Below, in pieces: positions 8,619-16,056 of a stretch of DNA of 29,204 nt. Position 1 is the first letter of the stretch, and each line of letters starts with the position of its first letter. Source of the DNA: Streptococcus pseudopneumoniae ATCC BAA-960 = CCUG 49455 (lineage in GTDB: Bacteria; Bacillota; Bacilli; Lactobacillales; Streptococcaceae); assembly GCF_002087075.1 (NCBI RefSeq), contig NZ_MWSM01000058.1, positions 1 through 29,204 on the forward strand, in the 5' to 3' direction. Under the pieces are notes generated by a model, which was given only the letters and a program-made list of their open reading frames with translations, was not told the DNA's origin and searched no databases. A program made the translations under genes and the position numbers.

Positions 8619-8793
8619 TTACACTCACTACTTCCTTAGAGCTACGACTTCTGGACGACTTTTCCAACTCGACATAGTCAGGTAAATGTTCCTTTAGCTC
8701 AGCAAATCGTTCTTCTGTCGCTTCAAACCTTTCTCCGACCTGCCTAAGGACTCCCTCCTTGAGGTCATAAAACTCTTTTAATACCTTAATCAT
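8605..8793 (-). CDS. Small hypothetical neck-region protein
   Basis: A 62-residue charged, mostly helical protein (MIKVLKEFYDLKEGVLRQVG) rich in Glu/Lys/Ser, ending SVNEEE. ATG 8793 is preceded by GGAGG at 6 nt. It overlaps both neighbours by about 10 nt, so it is translated in the neck gene series. Many streptococcal siphophages have a short protein here; no domain is recognisable. Confidence 0.65.
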   Translation of the reverse strand: MIKVLKEFYDLKEGVLRQVGERFEATEERFAELKEHLPDYVELEKSSRSRSSKEVVSVNEEE

Positions 8794-9076
8794 CACTATC
8801 CTCCATTTCTATCTTATCTAACGATAATGCTAAAATATCCGCTTTGAAATTTTCGTAAAAAAATTCAACTTGGTCATTATAGACATAGCGAGCACGTTCT
8901 AAGATAAGTTCCCTTATTTGATGATCGTGTATATTCCCACTTCCTACCAAGCGGGTAATAACCATTTGAGAACTTTCTAACATCCGTGAGAGATTCGCAT
9001 CTTCTCCGCTATGAAAAATTCTCATCCGCTCCTTAAAAGGAATAAGGAGGGAATGAAGTTTAGCTTCAATCTCCAT
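8786..9076 (-). CDS. Head-tail connector (adaptor) protein
   Basis: A 96-residue helical protein (MEIEAKLHSLLIPFKERMRI) directly downstream of the capsid gene, the position of the gp6/gp15-like adaptor that binds the portal ring. The central helices (LILERARYVYNDQVEFFYEN) and the acidic end (KIEMEDSDD) fit this family, in which a conserved Y-N-D region follows a helix. ATG 9076 has AAGGTGACGAAGG upstream. The next gene starts within its 3' end. Confidence 0.75.
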   Translation of the reverse strand: MEIEAKLHSLLIPFKERMRIFHSGEDANLSRMLESSQMVITRLVGSGNIHDHQIRELILERARYVYNDQVEFFYENFKADILALSLDKIEMEDSDD

Positions 9077-9089
9077 CCTTCGTCACCTT

Positions 9090-10205
9090 TTATTTTGCAA
9101 TACTCAGTGTCCACACAGCAGCAGTCTTTTCATCATGCGCTTTACCATAAGCAAATTGCTTAGCAGTGTAGAGATTCAAGTCTTCTAAAGCATAGGTTTC
9201 GGTAAATCGTCCAAATTCAATCCCCCCACCTACAAAGGCATCGTAGCGACCTTTGACAAATGTAGTCACCTTACCAGACGCTTGAGCAACCGACTCAACC
9301 AAGATGAGGTTATAAGGCATAGCTGTTACATATACACCCTGAGCATTGAGAGACGTATATTGCTTCTTCACATCCCAGGCATCTACAGGGTTCACTACCA
9401 TAACCAAATTACCTTCTACTGCAACAGGAGTGGTATTGTCAGCTTTTGTAGAATGGTATTTATAAACCTCCGTCAACTCTTTTACCACGGTAGCAGAGTC
9501 TGCGAAAGTCAATGGTTTTTTCTGAGCTTGTTTCTCAGCATAAGTTACTTTTTCACTTTCTGCAGTCCCTGTAAGAGTACGAGACAACCCGATAGGCTTG
9601 TTGTCCCCATCACCATTTAAATAACCAGCTTCAAGAGCAGCTGCAAAGGCCTCTGTAATTTGAATGGATACGTAAGACTGTAGCCAAGCAGGACCAAACT
9701 TTTCAGAGTCTTTAGGGATTACAACAAAAGCAGTCAATTTAGACTGAATCGCTTCTTCTTCAGCAAATTCTTGTTTCAATTGTCCTTGAATTTCAGCATT
9801 GATTTTACCCCAAACCGCTTGACCTGTACGACTAGACTTGAGGAATTTCAAACGAATACCAGCATTACGCAAGCCGATGTGTTGAAGAAGTGGACGAGCC
9901 GCCACCATATCCTCAAAAATACGGTCAATTGTTTCCTGAGGGAACAATTTCTCAATTCCTTTGGGAGGAAGTTTCTCAATGTTGTTGAAAAATTCGCGAG
10001 CTTCAGCAGTCAACTGTGCATCGTATGGATTCATAGTTGCGATTTCTTTACGAGCAGCTTCTCGAGCATCATCTTGCAACTTATCTGTCAATGCCTCAAT
10101 CATCTCGTTATAGAGCTTATTTTGCTCTTCCATAGGAGCACCAGTTTCTACTGCATTCATAAAGTTCTGACGAGCAGTTGTAAATTCATTACCAAGTTTC
10201 ATCAT
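9090..10205 (-). CDS. HK97-type major capsid protein with N-terminal scaffold domain
   Basis: A 371-residue protein. Residues 1-100 form a charged helical delta/scaffold domain (EQNKLYNEMIEALTDKLQDD). The rest is the HK97 fold: ARPLLQHIGLRN, GLNGDG-like AALEAGYLNGDGDNKPIG, and the late FVKGRYDAFVGGGIEFG beta strands. The scaffold part is probably removed by the ClpP-like protease encoded next door, as in related phages. AAAGGAAA lies upstream of ATG 10205; ATG 10202 is an equally possible start. Confidence 0.93.
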   Translation of the reverse strand: MMKLGNEFTTARQNFMNAVETGAPMEEQNKLYNEMIEALTDKLQDDAREAARKEIATMNPYDAQLTAEAREFFNNIEKLPPKGIEKLFPQETIDRIFEDMVAARPLLQHIGLRNAGIRLKFLKSSRTGQAVWGKINAEIQGQLKQEFAEEEAIQSKLTAFVVIPKDSEKFGPAWLQSYVSIQITEAFAAALEAGYLNGDGDNKPIGLSRTLTGTAESEKVTYAEKQAQKKPLTFADSATVVKELTEVYKYHSTKADNTTPVAVEGNLVMVVNPVDAWDVKKQYTSLNAQGVYVTAMPYNLILVESVAQASGKVTTFVKGRYDAFVGGGIEFGRFTETYALEDLNLYTAKQFAYGKAHDEKTAAVWTLSIAK

Positions 10206-10223
10206 TGTTTTTTATTTCCTTTC

Positions 10224-10946
10224 TTAAAATGGGAAACGACCCAACCCCACAGGTTCAGCCGTCTTGTCTTCTTTTTTCTTATCTTCTGGGATAGGTAAAC
10301 TGTTATTCAACCTATCACGAACCAAGTCCGCCAATAACTCCACATCTGGGGTCATCGCAGATCGGATTTTTTCGATAAAATCACGAGGAATCACAGGTGT
10401 CTGACTAGCTACCAAGACAGGAGCTTCCTGACTTTCAAACATGACCTTATCTGCGAAGCCATGATTAACAGCAGAACGAGCATCAAACCACGTTTCACCC
10501 TCCATTAGATCCAGTAAATCATCTAATGCCTTACCAGTCTTATCAATATAGGCATATGCGATGGACTTATTAAACCCTTCTAACACACCAGCCTCATGCA
10601 AGAGCGCCTTATGGTCACCACGTACACCAGCAGATACATTATGGATCATGATTTGCGCTGTAGGACTAATTTCCACCTGATCACCAGCCATAGCGATAAC
10701 ACTCGCAGCACTAGCAGCAATCCCCACGATTTTCACCGTCACATGCCCCTGATAAGCACGCAATGCTGTATAGATTTCACTACCAGCATACACATCACCA
10801 CCACCAGAATTGATGTGCACCTCCACATCTTCTCCCGTCGTCGGCAATACAATATCCTTAGGAGCAGTTGCATCCATGTCTAGCCAATCATAAAACCAGC
10901 GGTCATCATTGGATACAATCGCTCCCTTAATCTGAATGATTGTCAT
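10224..10946 (-). CDS. ClpP-like head maturation protease
   Basis: A 240-residue protein from ATG 10946 (MTIIQIKGAIVSNDD), chosen over 10952 because AAAGGAGG is then 8 nt away. The ClpP-type Ser protease motifs are in order: VHINSGGGDV at about 44-52 (oxyanion region), GIAASAAS with the likely catalytic Ser79, and AQIMIHN with His102. It cleaves the capsid scaffold during prohead maturation. A charged tail (PEDKKKEDKTAEPV) follows. The start overlaps the portal 3' end by 20 nt, and the capsid gene follows directly. Confidence 0.92.
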   Translation of the reverse strand: MTIIQIKGAIVSNDDRWFYDWLDMDATAPKDIVLPTTGEDVEVHINSGGGDVYAGSEIYTALRAYQGHVTVKIVGIAASAASVIAMAGDQVEISPTAQIMIHNVSAGVRGDHKALLHEAGVLEGFNKSIAYAYIDKTGKALDDLLDLMEGETWFDARSAVNHGFADKVMFESQEAPVLVASQTPVIPRDFIEKIRSAMTPDVELLADLVRDRLNNSLPIPEDKKKEDKTAEPVGLGRFPF

Positions 10947-12075
10947 CCTCATTTCCTCCTTTCTCTATTTCGTTTTCACCCTGATAGTTCTTAGTGATAA
11001 GGAAAGAATCCCCACCAGGAACAGCCTCAAGACCAAGTTCCAATCTCACCTCATTTCGAGTCATAGCCCCAGATGAGATGAGTTTATCTATGTTCTCAGC
11101 CAGAGCAAACTTATCCAGTCCCCCCTCACCAAAAATCACAAATTTTTTCTGATTAGCGTATCCAGCCGAACTCACCATAGCATGGTTTAGAGCGTCACCC
11201 ACTTTTTTAACCAGCGATTCATAACAATAACTGTTAAACATCTTCTGGCTATTAGACAAATCAGCCATATCTCCATGCATCAAAGCCGTCGGCAAACCTA
11301 ATATATCCGCAACCTCGTCATCAAATTGACGTCTCAGTTTCTTCAACTCTTCAACTGATAGATTTGTAGTTCCTACCGTATTGGTCAACTCCGAATACTC
11401 CACACCATCCATTGTCGGTACAATGGCAACCGTCTTAGACGTAAAGGACTTAAAAAGATTGTCCGCATATCTCTGCAGTTTCTTTCTCTTATCCTCATCA
11501 AAAGTTCCATTCGCTTTTGTAGCCAGAACCCCACGGATCTGATTATTTCTAGCTAAGGCTTCCACCAGACGAGTATGTAGTTTTTCATAATCAGAAAACA
11601 AGTCAGATACATATTCTTGCAAGCGATTGTTATTATACTGAAGAAAGATGACATCACTCATAGCAAACTTCCTCTGAAATGTATAATCCCCGACAGACAC
11701 CATCTCAAAGGTGTCATCATACAGAGCATAACGCCTACGAGTAAAAGCATCAGCTACCAGTAACTGCTTATCATCAGACAAAACAATGAGTACTTCGTTT
11801 TTCGTCAATAAGCGATAAATGACCTTCTGCCAGAACTCCGAGGCCGACTCATTCTTATTGGGACGCACATTTAAAATATAATCCCAGTCTGACGTCACAT
11901 GATGATTCTCCACCATATACCGAAATTCCGACTTAGCAAAGATACGAGCCACAAACTCCGCCGACTTATCAATCGCTAAACTCTTTAACTGCAAACACCC
12001 CAACATTCGTTCCAACTCTTCAAAATCAAAACCAACATCAGGCGCATCACGCTTAAATAAATTTAAGAACCCCAT
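10927..12075 (-). CDS. Portal protein (HK97/SPP1-like phage_portal family)
   Basis: A 382-residue protein (MGFLNLFKRDAPDVGFDFEE), the usual length for HK97-type portals. It contains family segments such as SLAIDKSAEFVARIFAKSEF, a LNVRPNKNESASEFWQKVIY region, and DILGLPTALMHGDMADLSNS. The dodecameric ring is the DNA entry channel and docks the terminase. It follows the large terminase. A good Shine-Dalgarno (GGAAGGAGGGG) precedes ATG 12075. Confidence 0.95.
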   Translation of the reverse strand: MGFLNLFKRDAPDVGFDFEELERMLGCLQLKSLAIDKSAEFVARIFAKSEFRYMVENHHVTSDWDYILNVRPNKNESASEFWQKVIYRLLTKNEVLIVLSDDKQLLVADAFTRRRYALYDDTFEMVSVGDYTFQRKFAMSDVIFLQYNNNRLQEYVSDLFSDYEKLHTRLVEALARNNQIRGVLATKANGTFDEDKRKKLQRYADNLFKSFTSKTVAIVPTMDGVEYSELTNTVGTTNLSVEELKKLRRQFDDEVADILGLPTALMHGDMADLSNSQKMFNSYCYESLVKKVGDALNHAMVSSAGYANQKKFVIFGEGGLDKFALAENIDKLISSGAMTRNEVRLELGLEAVPGGDSFLITKNYQGENEIEKGGNEDDNHSD

Positions 12076-12130
12076 GCTTCCCCTCCTTCCTATCCAATTA
12101 CCAACCTACCACCCAAAATTTATTCTTAGA

Positions 12131-13771
12131 TTAAAACTCCCAATCCTCTAACATATCGAGGAATTCCCCAACGTTCGACTCATGTACAAGCTCACGTTTG
12201 TATAGAGCAGCAATCAAGGCATGGAAACCATCCGTCTTTCTTCTGACGGGCTCTTTCTTCAAGAAACGCTTATTGCCATCCTTGTCCTCTTTGACGTAGG
12301 TATTATCCGTATACCAAATCATAGAATTATCATTCTCAAAGACAAAACGTTCATTGGCAAATCCATCTTCGATGATTGGCGCAACCTTGGATTGAATCGC
12401 CCCAGGATTTCTCAAGAACTCATATTCAAAACCAGCCTCTTCCAAAAGAGGTTTTAACAAGTCCATTCTGAAACCATCTGCACATACAAGCTCAATCTGA
12501 TAAAACTTACTCCATTCATTCAATTTTTCGACCAATAAACGAGGGTCAATACTAGGGCCGTCCACAATTGTAAATAAGCCTCTATCTGCCCATTCCTGAA
12601 TAGGAGCTTTAAGTTTAAAAGCTTTCAAAAATGCTTTACGAGCAAATGAATGTTGTTTCCAGATAAACTCATCTCCGTTCTTAAACAACAAACCAACACT
12701 CGCAAAATCTCGAATGCTAGCATAGTCAAATCCTGCGACACAGGACTTACCCAACAAGTCAATACCAGGCGAACGTAAACAAGCAAGTAATCTTTCACGA
12801 GTCGTCACATCTTTCTCAAGGTCTGCTTCAGGAAGATTCATCCGTTTAGTCATGAACTCCTGACGACCAGACGGCTCCAGCTCAAGGTCATCATAGTCAG
12901 CCTTAGTTCTAGCAAGCAACCTCTTAGCGTAAGGCGTGCTTTCATCCAACATCGGATTTGCTTTCGGCCAATTCTTCATGTCATCCACCTCATCCGCACT
13001 ATCAAGCTTGCAGATAAAAGGGAAGAGTCTGAAATCATCAACCTCTCCATTCAAGATTTGCATAGACTTCTCTATCAGCTTGTCATAGAACCCCTCGCGC
13101 ACATACCCATTCGTACCGTTGTAGAAAGTCCGAGCATGAGCAATCTTACCGAGACCTGACCGTTGAACCTTCACGGCCTTATCATCTTCAAACTGGTGAA
13201 TCTCATCAAACTCAAGACAACCATCACGAGCAGAGTCCATAGTCTTCGGATTATTCGTCCGAAAAGAAAAGACCGAGTTGTTCGCTCGACCTGTGATAGA
13301 CATTTTAGTCAGATAGAAATGGTCCTCAAGACCACGCCTTTGGATAGTCTCATAAACTTCCTCAAACGAAACCTTACCCTGTTTCTCAGAGTTAGCAGTG
13401 ATAGTCACATCGTAATCTCTGATAGGGTAGATAGGGCTGATAAAAAACGATGACCTTGCTGACATAAAACCATTCTTACCACCCCCACGAGCAAGTGTGT
13501 ATAGATACTCGTCAAAGTGTGGTTCCTCGTCTACCTTCCGAAAAAGAAAAATGAACGGTGTCAAGAAAAGTTGATACTTAGCCAGAGGGAAAAAATTCTT
13601 TTCCGCAAACCGAATGAACTTATCAATCAAGTCATTATCAAAATACAAATCATCACGAGGATAGATTTTCTCCTTGATGATTTTAAACAGCAACTTCCTT
13701 TCCTTGTTGACAACAACTTCTCCATTCTCAGCCATTTTGATGTAGTCATCAACCAGCGGATGAGAAATCAT
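12131..13771 (-). CDS. terL: Terminase large subunit
   Basis: A 546-residue packaging ATPase/nuclease. Walker A-like ARGGGKN is at residues 94-100, and Walker B CLEFDE at about 185-190 with IH following. RNase H-like nuclease acidic residues are plausible in GFDYASIRDF, VCADGFRMD and KTDGFHALIA. The N-terminus (MISHPLVDDYIKMAENGE) is typical of HK97-type TerL proteins (Terminase_1) in lactococcal and streptococcal phages. ATG overlaps the TerS stop (ATGA). With TerS and the nearby HNH protein it cuts and packages DNA. Confidence 0.96.
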   Translation of the reverse strand: MISHPLVDDYIKMAENGEVVVNKERKLLFKIIKEKIYPRDDLYFDNDLIDKFIRFAEKNFFPLAKYQLFLTPFIFLFRKVDEEPHFDEYLYTLARGGGKNGFMSARSSFFISPIYPIRDYDVTITANSEKQGKVSFEEVYETIQRRGLEDHFYLTKMSITGRANNSVFSFRTNNPKTMDSARDGCLEFDEIHQFEDDKAVKVQRSGLGKIAHARTFYNGTNGYVREGFYDKLIEKSMQILNGEVDDFRLFPFICKLDSADEVDDMKNWPKANPMLDESTPYAKRLLARTKADYDDLELEPSGRQEFMTKRMNLPEADLEKDVTTRERLLACLRSPGIDLLGKSCVAGFDYASIRDFASVGLLFKNGDEFIWKQHSFARKAFLKAFKLKAPIQEWADRGLFTIVDGPSIDPRLLVEKLNEWSKFYQIELVCADGFRMDLLKPLLEEAGFEYEFLRNPGAIQSKVAPIIEDGFANERFVFENDNSMIWYTDNTYVKEDKDGNKRFLKKEPVRRKTDGFHALIAALYKRELVHESNVGEFLDMLEDWEF

Positions 13772-14106
13772 AACAGATCACTTCCAGACGTAGCTTTCTC
13801 GACAGGAGAATTTTCAACATCAAAATCAAACGACCGCTCAATAGCCAAAAGCTGATTACTGGTTGTGTTGATTTCCTTGATGAGAGAATTCGCTTTTTGG
13901 AATCTTTGTTGTCCATTGTGAACAGTGATGACCAGTCCGTCTTCATGAAGTTTAGCTTTCAGCTCATAAAGCAGCCGGACAAGATAAAGATAGCGATTGA
14001 CTTTTTCATACTGAATCGCATCCTTTTTTCTAGGACTGAAATAGCCAATTTTAGAAAGTAGCTGATTTTCTAATTCTTTTATATTTTTTTCCGAGTATTC
14101 TTCCAT
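13768..14106 (-). CDS. terS: Terminase small subunit (P27-like)
   Basis: A 112-residue helical protein (MEEYSEKNIKELENQLLSKI) directly upstream of, and overlapping, TerL. Size and position match P27-family small terminases, which bind DNA at cos. The middle reads VNRYLYLVRLLYELKAKLHE with NSLIKEINTTSNQLLAIERS after it. The ribosome binding region is unusual: a G-rich stretch (GGGGGTGGGGGG) immediately before ATG 14106. Confidence 0.82.
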   Translation of the reverse strand: MEEYSEKNIKELENQLLSKIGYFSPRKKDAIQYEKVNRYLYLVRLLYELKAKLHEDGLVITVHNGQQRFQKANSLIKEINTTSNQLLAIERSFDFDVENSPVEKATSGSDLL

Positions 14107-14224
14107 TACCCCCCACCCCCTTTAATTTTTTGTTAAAAATTTGGACAGTCGAGTGCAGACCGCTTACCGACATCTTTGAAAATTTCCGATTTTTTTGACC
14201 GGGGGGTGTTTAAGATTCGTTCAC
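14107..14224. other. cos-site candidate gap between HNH and terS
   Basis: 118 bp without an ORF between the HNH nuclease and the small terminase. It contains a run of six G (ACCGGGGGGTG), two GACCG occurrences (CAGACCGCTTACCGAC and TTTGACCGG), and an AT-rich middle. In HNH-containing HK97-type phages the cohesive-end site lies in this interval. I cannot identify the cut positions from sequence alone. Confidence 0.45.
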
Positions 14225-14521
14225 CTAACCCCACCATTCATCTTTTCGGAAATTTCTGTCATTCTTATCAAAACGATCATGCCTTTTATTATGACATGCC
14301 TTGCACAATGTTCGTAGGTTATCGATATCAAGCGCGAACTCTGGATAGAACTCTAGCTCCTTGATATGGTCAACTTCTAAATTAGTAGTCGTGACCTTGC
14401 CTTCATCCCTGCACCATACACATTCGTAATGATCTCGTTTAAGTGCTTGCCTTCTTATCGTTCTCCACTCGCTGGAATTGTAAAACTGGTTTCGTTCTTC
14501 TCGAGTTGAAACTTCAATCAT
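14225..14521 (-). CDS. HNH endonuclease (packaging-associated)
   Basis: A 98-residue protein with a complete HNH motif: CVWC at 34-37, LEVDHIKEL with D51-H52, LDIDNLRTLC with N69, and C73-x2-C76-H77 followed by H81. The two Cys pairs bind the structural zinc; His, Asn and His bind the catalytic metal. Small HNH proteins next to terS/terL stimulate cos cleavage by terminase in related phages. The ribosome binding site is weak (AAAGAAT). Confidence 0.93.
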   Translation of the reverse strand: MIEVSTREERNQFYNSSEWRTIRRQALKRDHYECVWCRDEGKVTTTNLEVDHIKELEFYPEFALDIDNLRTLCKACHNKRHDRFDKNDRNFRKDEWWG

Positions 14522-14734
14522 TGTTTAATATTCTTTGTCCATTACATCTTTCGTCAATAATTATCTTAAAGATACTTATTTTAAATTGCTGTTACTCTAT
14601 ATTTTCTAGCGTTCAATTAGACATATCTTATATTCTGTCTAATTCAAACAGTCGCCAAAAAGCCTGACACAATAAGGATATACAGTAATCCACTAAATGA
14701 ATTAGCGTTTGACTCGTTATGTCTAATTGGTTAA
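14522..14734. repeat. Intergenic region with TGTCTAATT inverted/direct repeats
   Basis: 213 bp without a gene, AT-rich, downstream of the recombinase. AATTAGACA (14615-14623) and TGTCTAATT (14636-14644) form a perfect 9-bp inverted repeat with a 12-bp spacer. A third copy, TATGTCTAATTG (14718-14729), matches the complement of the first arm over 12 bp. TAGCGTT also occurs twice near the arms. This could be a recombinase or accessory-protein binding array, or a remnant attachment site. Confidence 0.55.
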
Positions 14735-15277
14735 CTACAATCCAAAATTTGACATCGCTTTGTCCTGTTGATCTTGACGAATACCTATATATCTTAAGGT
14801 AATAGCTGGTGATGAATGATTAAACAAACTCATCAACATTGCTATATCTTTTGTCTTTTTATAATAATGATATCCAAATGTCTTCCTCATTGAATGAGTT
14901 CCTATATTTTCAATACCACACTCAGATGCAGCAACTTTTAAAATCCAATCCACAGTCCTACGATCAAGTGGTTTATTTTTTCCGACTCTACTTTGAAATA
15001 AAAAATGATGATGAGGTTTATTTTGTATATACTCTCTAACCTCACGTTTGAGAGTTTTAGTCATTTTAATCTTTTTCTTCTTCCCAGTCTTTTGTTCTTT
15101 CAGTTTGATATACCAACCTTGAACATCCTTTACTCGAATTTTTAAAATGTCACCAACTCGCAAACCTGAATTGATACCAAAAAGAAATAAAATATAATTA
15201 CGCTCATTCCATTCTCTCAGATAATCTTTCATAGCCTGTATATCATCTTTATCCCTGATTGGTTCTACAATATTCAA
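14735..15277 (-). CDS. Tyrosine recombinase, catalytic domain only
   Basis: A 180-residue protein taken from TTG 15277 (MNIVEPIRDKDDIQAMKDYL), which has AGGTGG 9 nt upstream; GTG 15292 would add 5 residues. All catalytic residues are present: R40 in NSGLRVGDIL, a Lys in KEQKTGKKK, H128-x-x-R131 (THSMRKTFG), H154 in LFNHSSP and Y163 in LRYIGI. The arm-binding and core-binding N-terminal domains of a full integrase are missing. It lies in the late region between the tRNA-like element and the HNH gene, not near the repressor, so it may not be the prophage integrase. The same position is occupied by a short integrase-like protein in other streptococcal phages as I recall them. Confidence 0.85.
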   Translation of the reverse strand: MNIVEPIRDKDDIQAMKDYLREWNERNYILFLFGINSGLRVGDILKIRVKDVQGWYIKLKEQKTGKKKKIKMTKTLKREVREYIQNKPHHHFLFQSRVGKNKPLDRRTVDWILKVAASECGIENIGTHSMRKTFGYHYYKKTKDIAMLMSLFNHSSPAITLRYIGIRQDQQDKAMSNFGL

Positions 15278-15305
15278 AACAAGTATCACCACCTTTCAAA
15301 TAATC

Positions 15306-15327
15306 AAAAAAAGCCACTGGTCGTGGC
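15306..15327 (-). terminator. Intrinsic terminator after the tRNA-like element
   Basis: On the minus strand GCCAC-GACCA-GTGGC is followed by TTTTTTTG. It begins 8 nt after the end of the tRNA-like structure and about 28 nt before the recombinase start, so it would end a short leader RNA and attenuate the late genes. Confidence 0.85.
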
Positions 15328-15335
15328 ATTGAATA

Positions 15336-15436
15336 TGACAGTAGCTGGAATTGAACCAGCTGGTCTAGCAGTAAAACGCACGCTTGGTAAAAGTTTCAAG
15401 GAGACCCAAACAACCTGCTAACCTGTCCTTACTGTC
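15336..15436 (-). ncRNA. tRNA-like / tmRNA-domain-like RNA element
   Basis: Read on the minus strand, a perfect 7-bp outer stem pairs GACAGTA (15436-15430) with TACTGTC (15343-15337), followed by an unpaired A. Next to its 3' strand is a perfect T-arm: GCTGG-TTCAATT-CCAGC (15360-15344). The rest folds as one long helix, GGTTAGCAG (15423-15415) with CTGCTAgACC (15371-15362, one bulged G), then GTTTGG/CCAAGC with an 18-nt apical loop that contains CTTGAAA. Only six unpaired bases occupy the D-arm position. It is 101 nt, too long and wrongly organised for a normal tRNA, and resembles the tRNA-like domain of tmRNA. No CCA is encoded. A tRNA pseudogene is the main alternative. Confidence 0.5.
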
Positions 15437-15438
15437 TA

Positions 15439-15456
15439 AGAGGCCGAAACCTCTGT
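15439..15456 (-). other. Small hairpin 5' of the tRNA-like element
   Basis: On the minus strand AGAGG-TTTCGG-CCTCT forms a 5-bp hairpin three nt before the outer stem of the tRNA-like RNA. It could define a processing boundary in the leader. Confidence 0.45.
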
Positions 15457-15506
15457 ATTTTTAGGAGTCCTCATGACTGTTCGTTACCCAATCATTGGAT
15501 AATACT

Positions 15507-15515
15507 ATTTTAGCA
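15507..15515 (-). promoter_or_regulatory. Probable late promoter (extended -10, activator dependent)
   Basis: On the minus strand TGCTAAAAT gives an extended -10 (TG at 15515-15514, TAAAAT 15512-15507). The -35 position reads AGAATT, unlike TTGACA. The repeat array starting at 15535 covers the -35 and upstream region, the arrangement expected for a promoter that needs an activator such as the adjacent ArpU protein. Confidence 0.55.
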
Positions 15516-15534
15516 CCTTTTTTCGTTCCAATTC

Positions 15535-15575
15535 TCCCAAGATTTTCCCAGATTTTTCCCAAGATTTTCCCAGAA
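15535..15575 (-). repeat. Four 11-bp-spaced TCCCA repeats (ArpU-site candidate)
   Basis: TCCCA starts at 15535, 15546, 15557 and 15568 (plus strand), exactly 11 bp apart, within two 18-bp copies of TCCCAAGATTTTCCCAGA (15535-15552 and 15557-15574). The spacing puts every copy on the same face of the helix. The array lies immediately past the arpU stop codon (15577) and just upstream of the extended -10 promoter. Confidence 0.75.
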
Positions 15576-15576
15576 A

Positions 15577-16005
15577 TCACTTGTAAACCAAAAGGTTGCT
15601 TGCTTGATAGGACTCTGCAAACTCTAATAGAGCTTTGTTTAATATCCGATAATACTCACTAGATGAGTAGCCTAGTTCTGAGTAGATGCTGTAGTCTTCC
15701 CTCCTTTTCTTCCTGCAATATCGTTCGATTAGGATACGTGTATATTCCATATCGGAAAGATTGTTGATTGCTTTAGCGATGAGTTCCAGGTCCTGCTGAG
15801 CTGATACTCTACGCAAGACCATGCTTTCTACCTGCTTGCTTGTCTGACCACTTGATGACCTTGGTTCAAGTGAGTAGGATATTGTTATTTTGGGGGCGTA
15901 TTCTTCTCCAGCTATCCGTCTCAGACGACTGTATTTTTTAAGGACTTTGATAGCTTCCTTTCTTGTCTTCTTTTCATCGATAATATCCAATAACTCTATT
16001 TGCAC
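15577..16005 (-). CDS. ArpU-family late transcription regulator
   Basis: A 142-residue protein (MQIELLDIIDEKKTRKEAIK) with the ArpU/RinA-like layout: a helical N-terminus, EYAPKITISYSLEPRSS in the middle, then a C-terminal sigma-like HTH (ILIERYCRKKRREDYSIYSE, LGYSSSEYYRILNKALLEFA). This family activates phage late transcription. The start is GTG 16005 with AGGAGG 7 nt upstream. That AGGAGG overlaps the 3' arm of a 9-bp inverted repeat in the leader, so translation can be hidden. Phased repeats and a -35-less promoter follow its stop codon. Confidence 0.9.
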   Translation of the reverse strand: MQIELLDIIDEKKTRKEAIKVLKKYSRLRRIAGEEYAPKITISYSLEPRSSSGQTSKQVESMVLRRVSAQQDLELIAKAINNLSDMEYTRILIERYCRKKRREDYSIYSELGYSSSEYYRILNKALLEFAESYQASNLLVYK

Positions 16006-16013
16006 ACGAACTC

Positions 16014-16056
16014 CTCCTCATGATATAATAGTTATGCGAAACCATACCATGAGGAG
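16014..16056 (-). promoter_or_regulatory. arpU leader hairpin masking the ribosome binding site
   Basis: CTCCTCATG and CATGAGGAG (plus 16014-16022 and 16048-16056) are perfect 9-bp inverted repeats. In the minus-strand mRNA the upstream arm is an anti-Shine-Dalgarno sequence pairing with the arm that carries most of the AGGAGG of arpU, with a 25-nt loop between. Confidence 0.6.

Noticed and set aside
9771..10298. A 175-codon plus-strand ORF opposite the capsid gene
   Set aside because: Complement shadow of the major capsid gene; Ser/Phe/Cys-rich product and no RBS.
15336..15436. Calling the element a normal tRNA with a serine-type CTTGAAA anticodon loop
   Set aside because: CTTGAAA matches tRNA-Ser(UGA) loops, but there is no 5-bp stem around it, no D-arm, and the length is wrong, so a functional tRNA is not supported.
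15535..15575. CRISPR-like or iteron origin interpretation of the phased repeats
   Set aside because: Repeats are short, contiguous and without variable spacers, and they lie next to a promoter and activator gene rather than replication genes.
15290..15576. T-box riboswitch in the late leader
   Set aside because: No T-box sequence or specifier loop structure was seen; the tRNA-like part itself is the tRNA mimic, not a tRNA binder.
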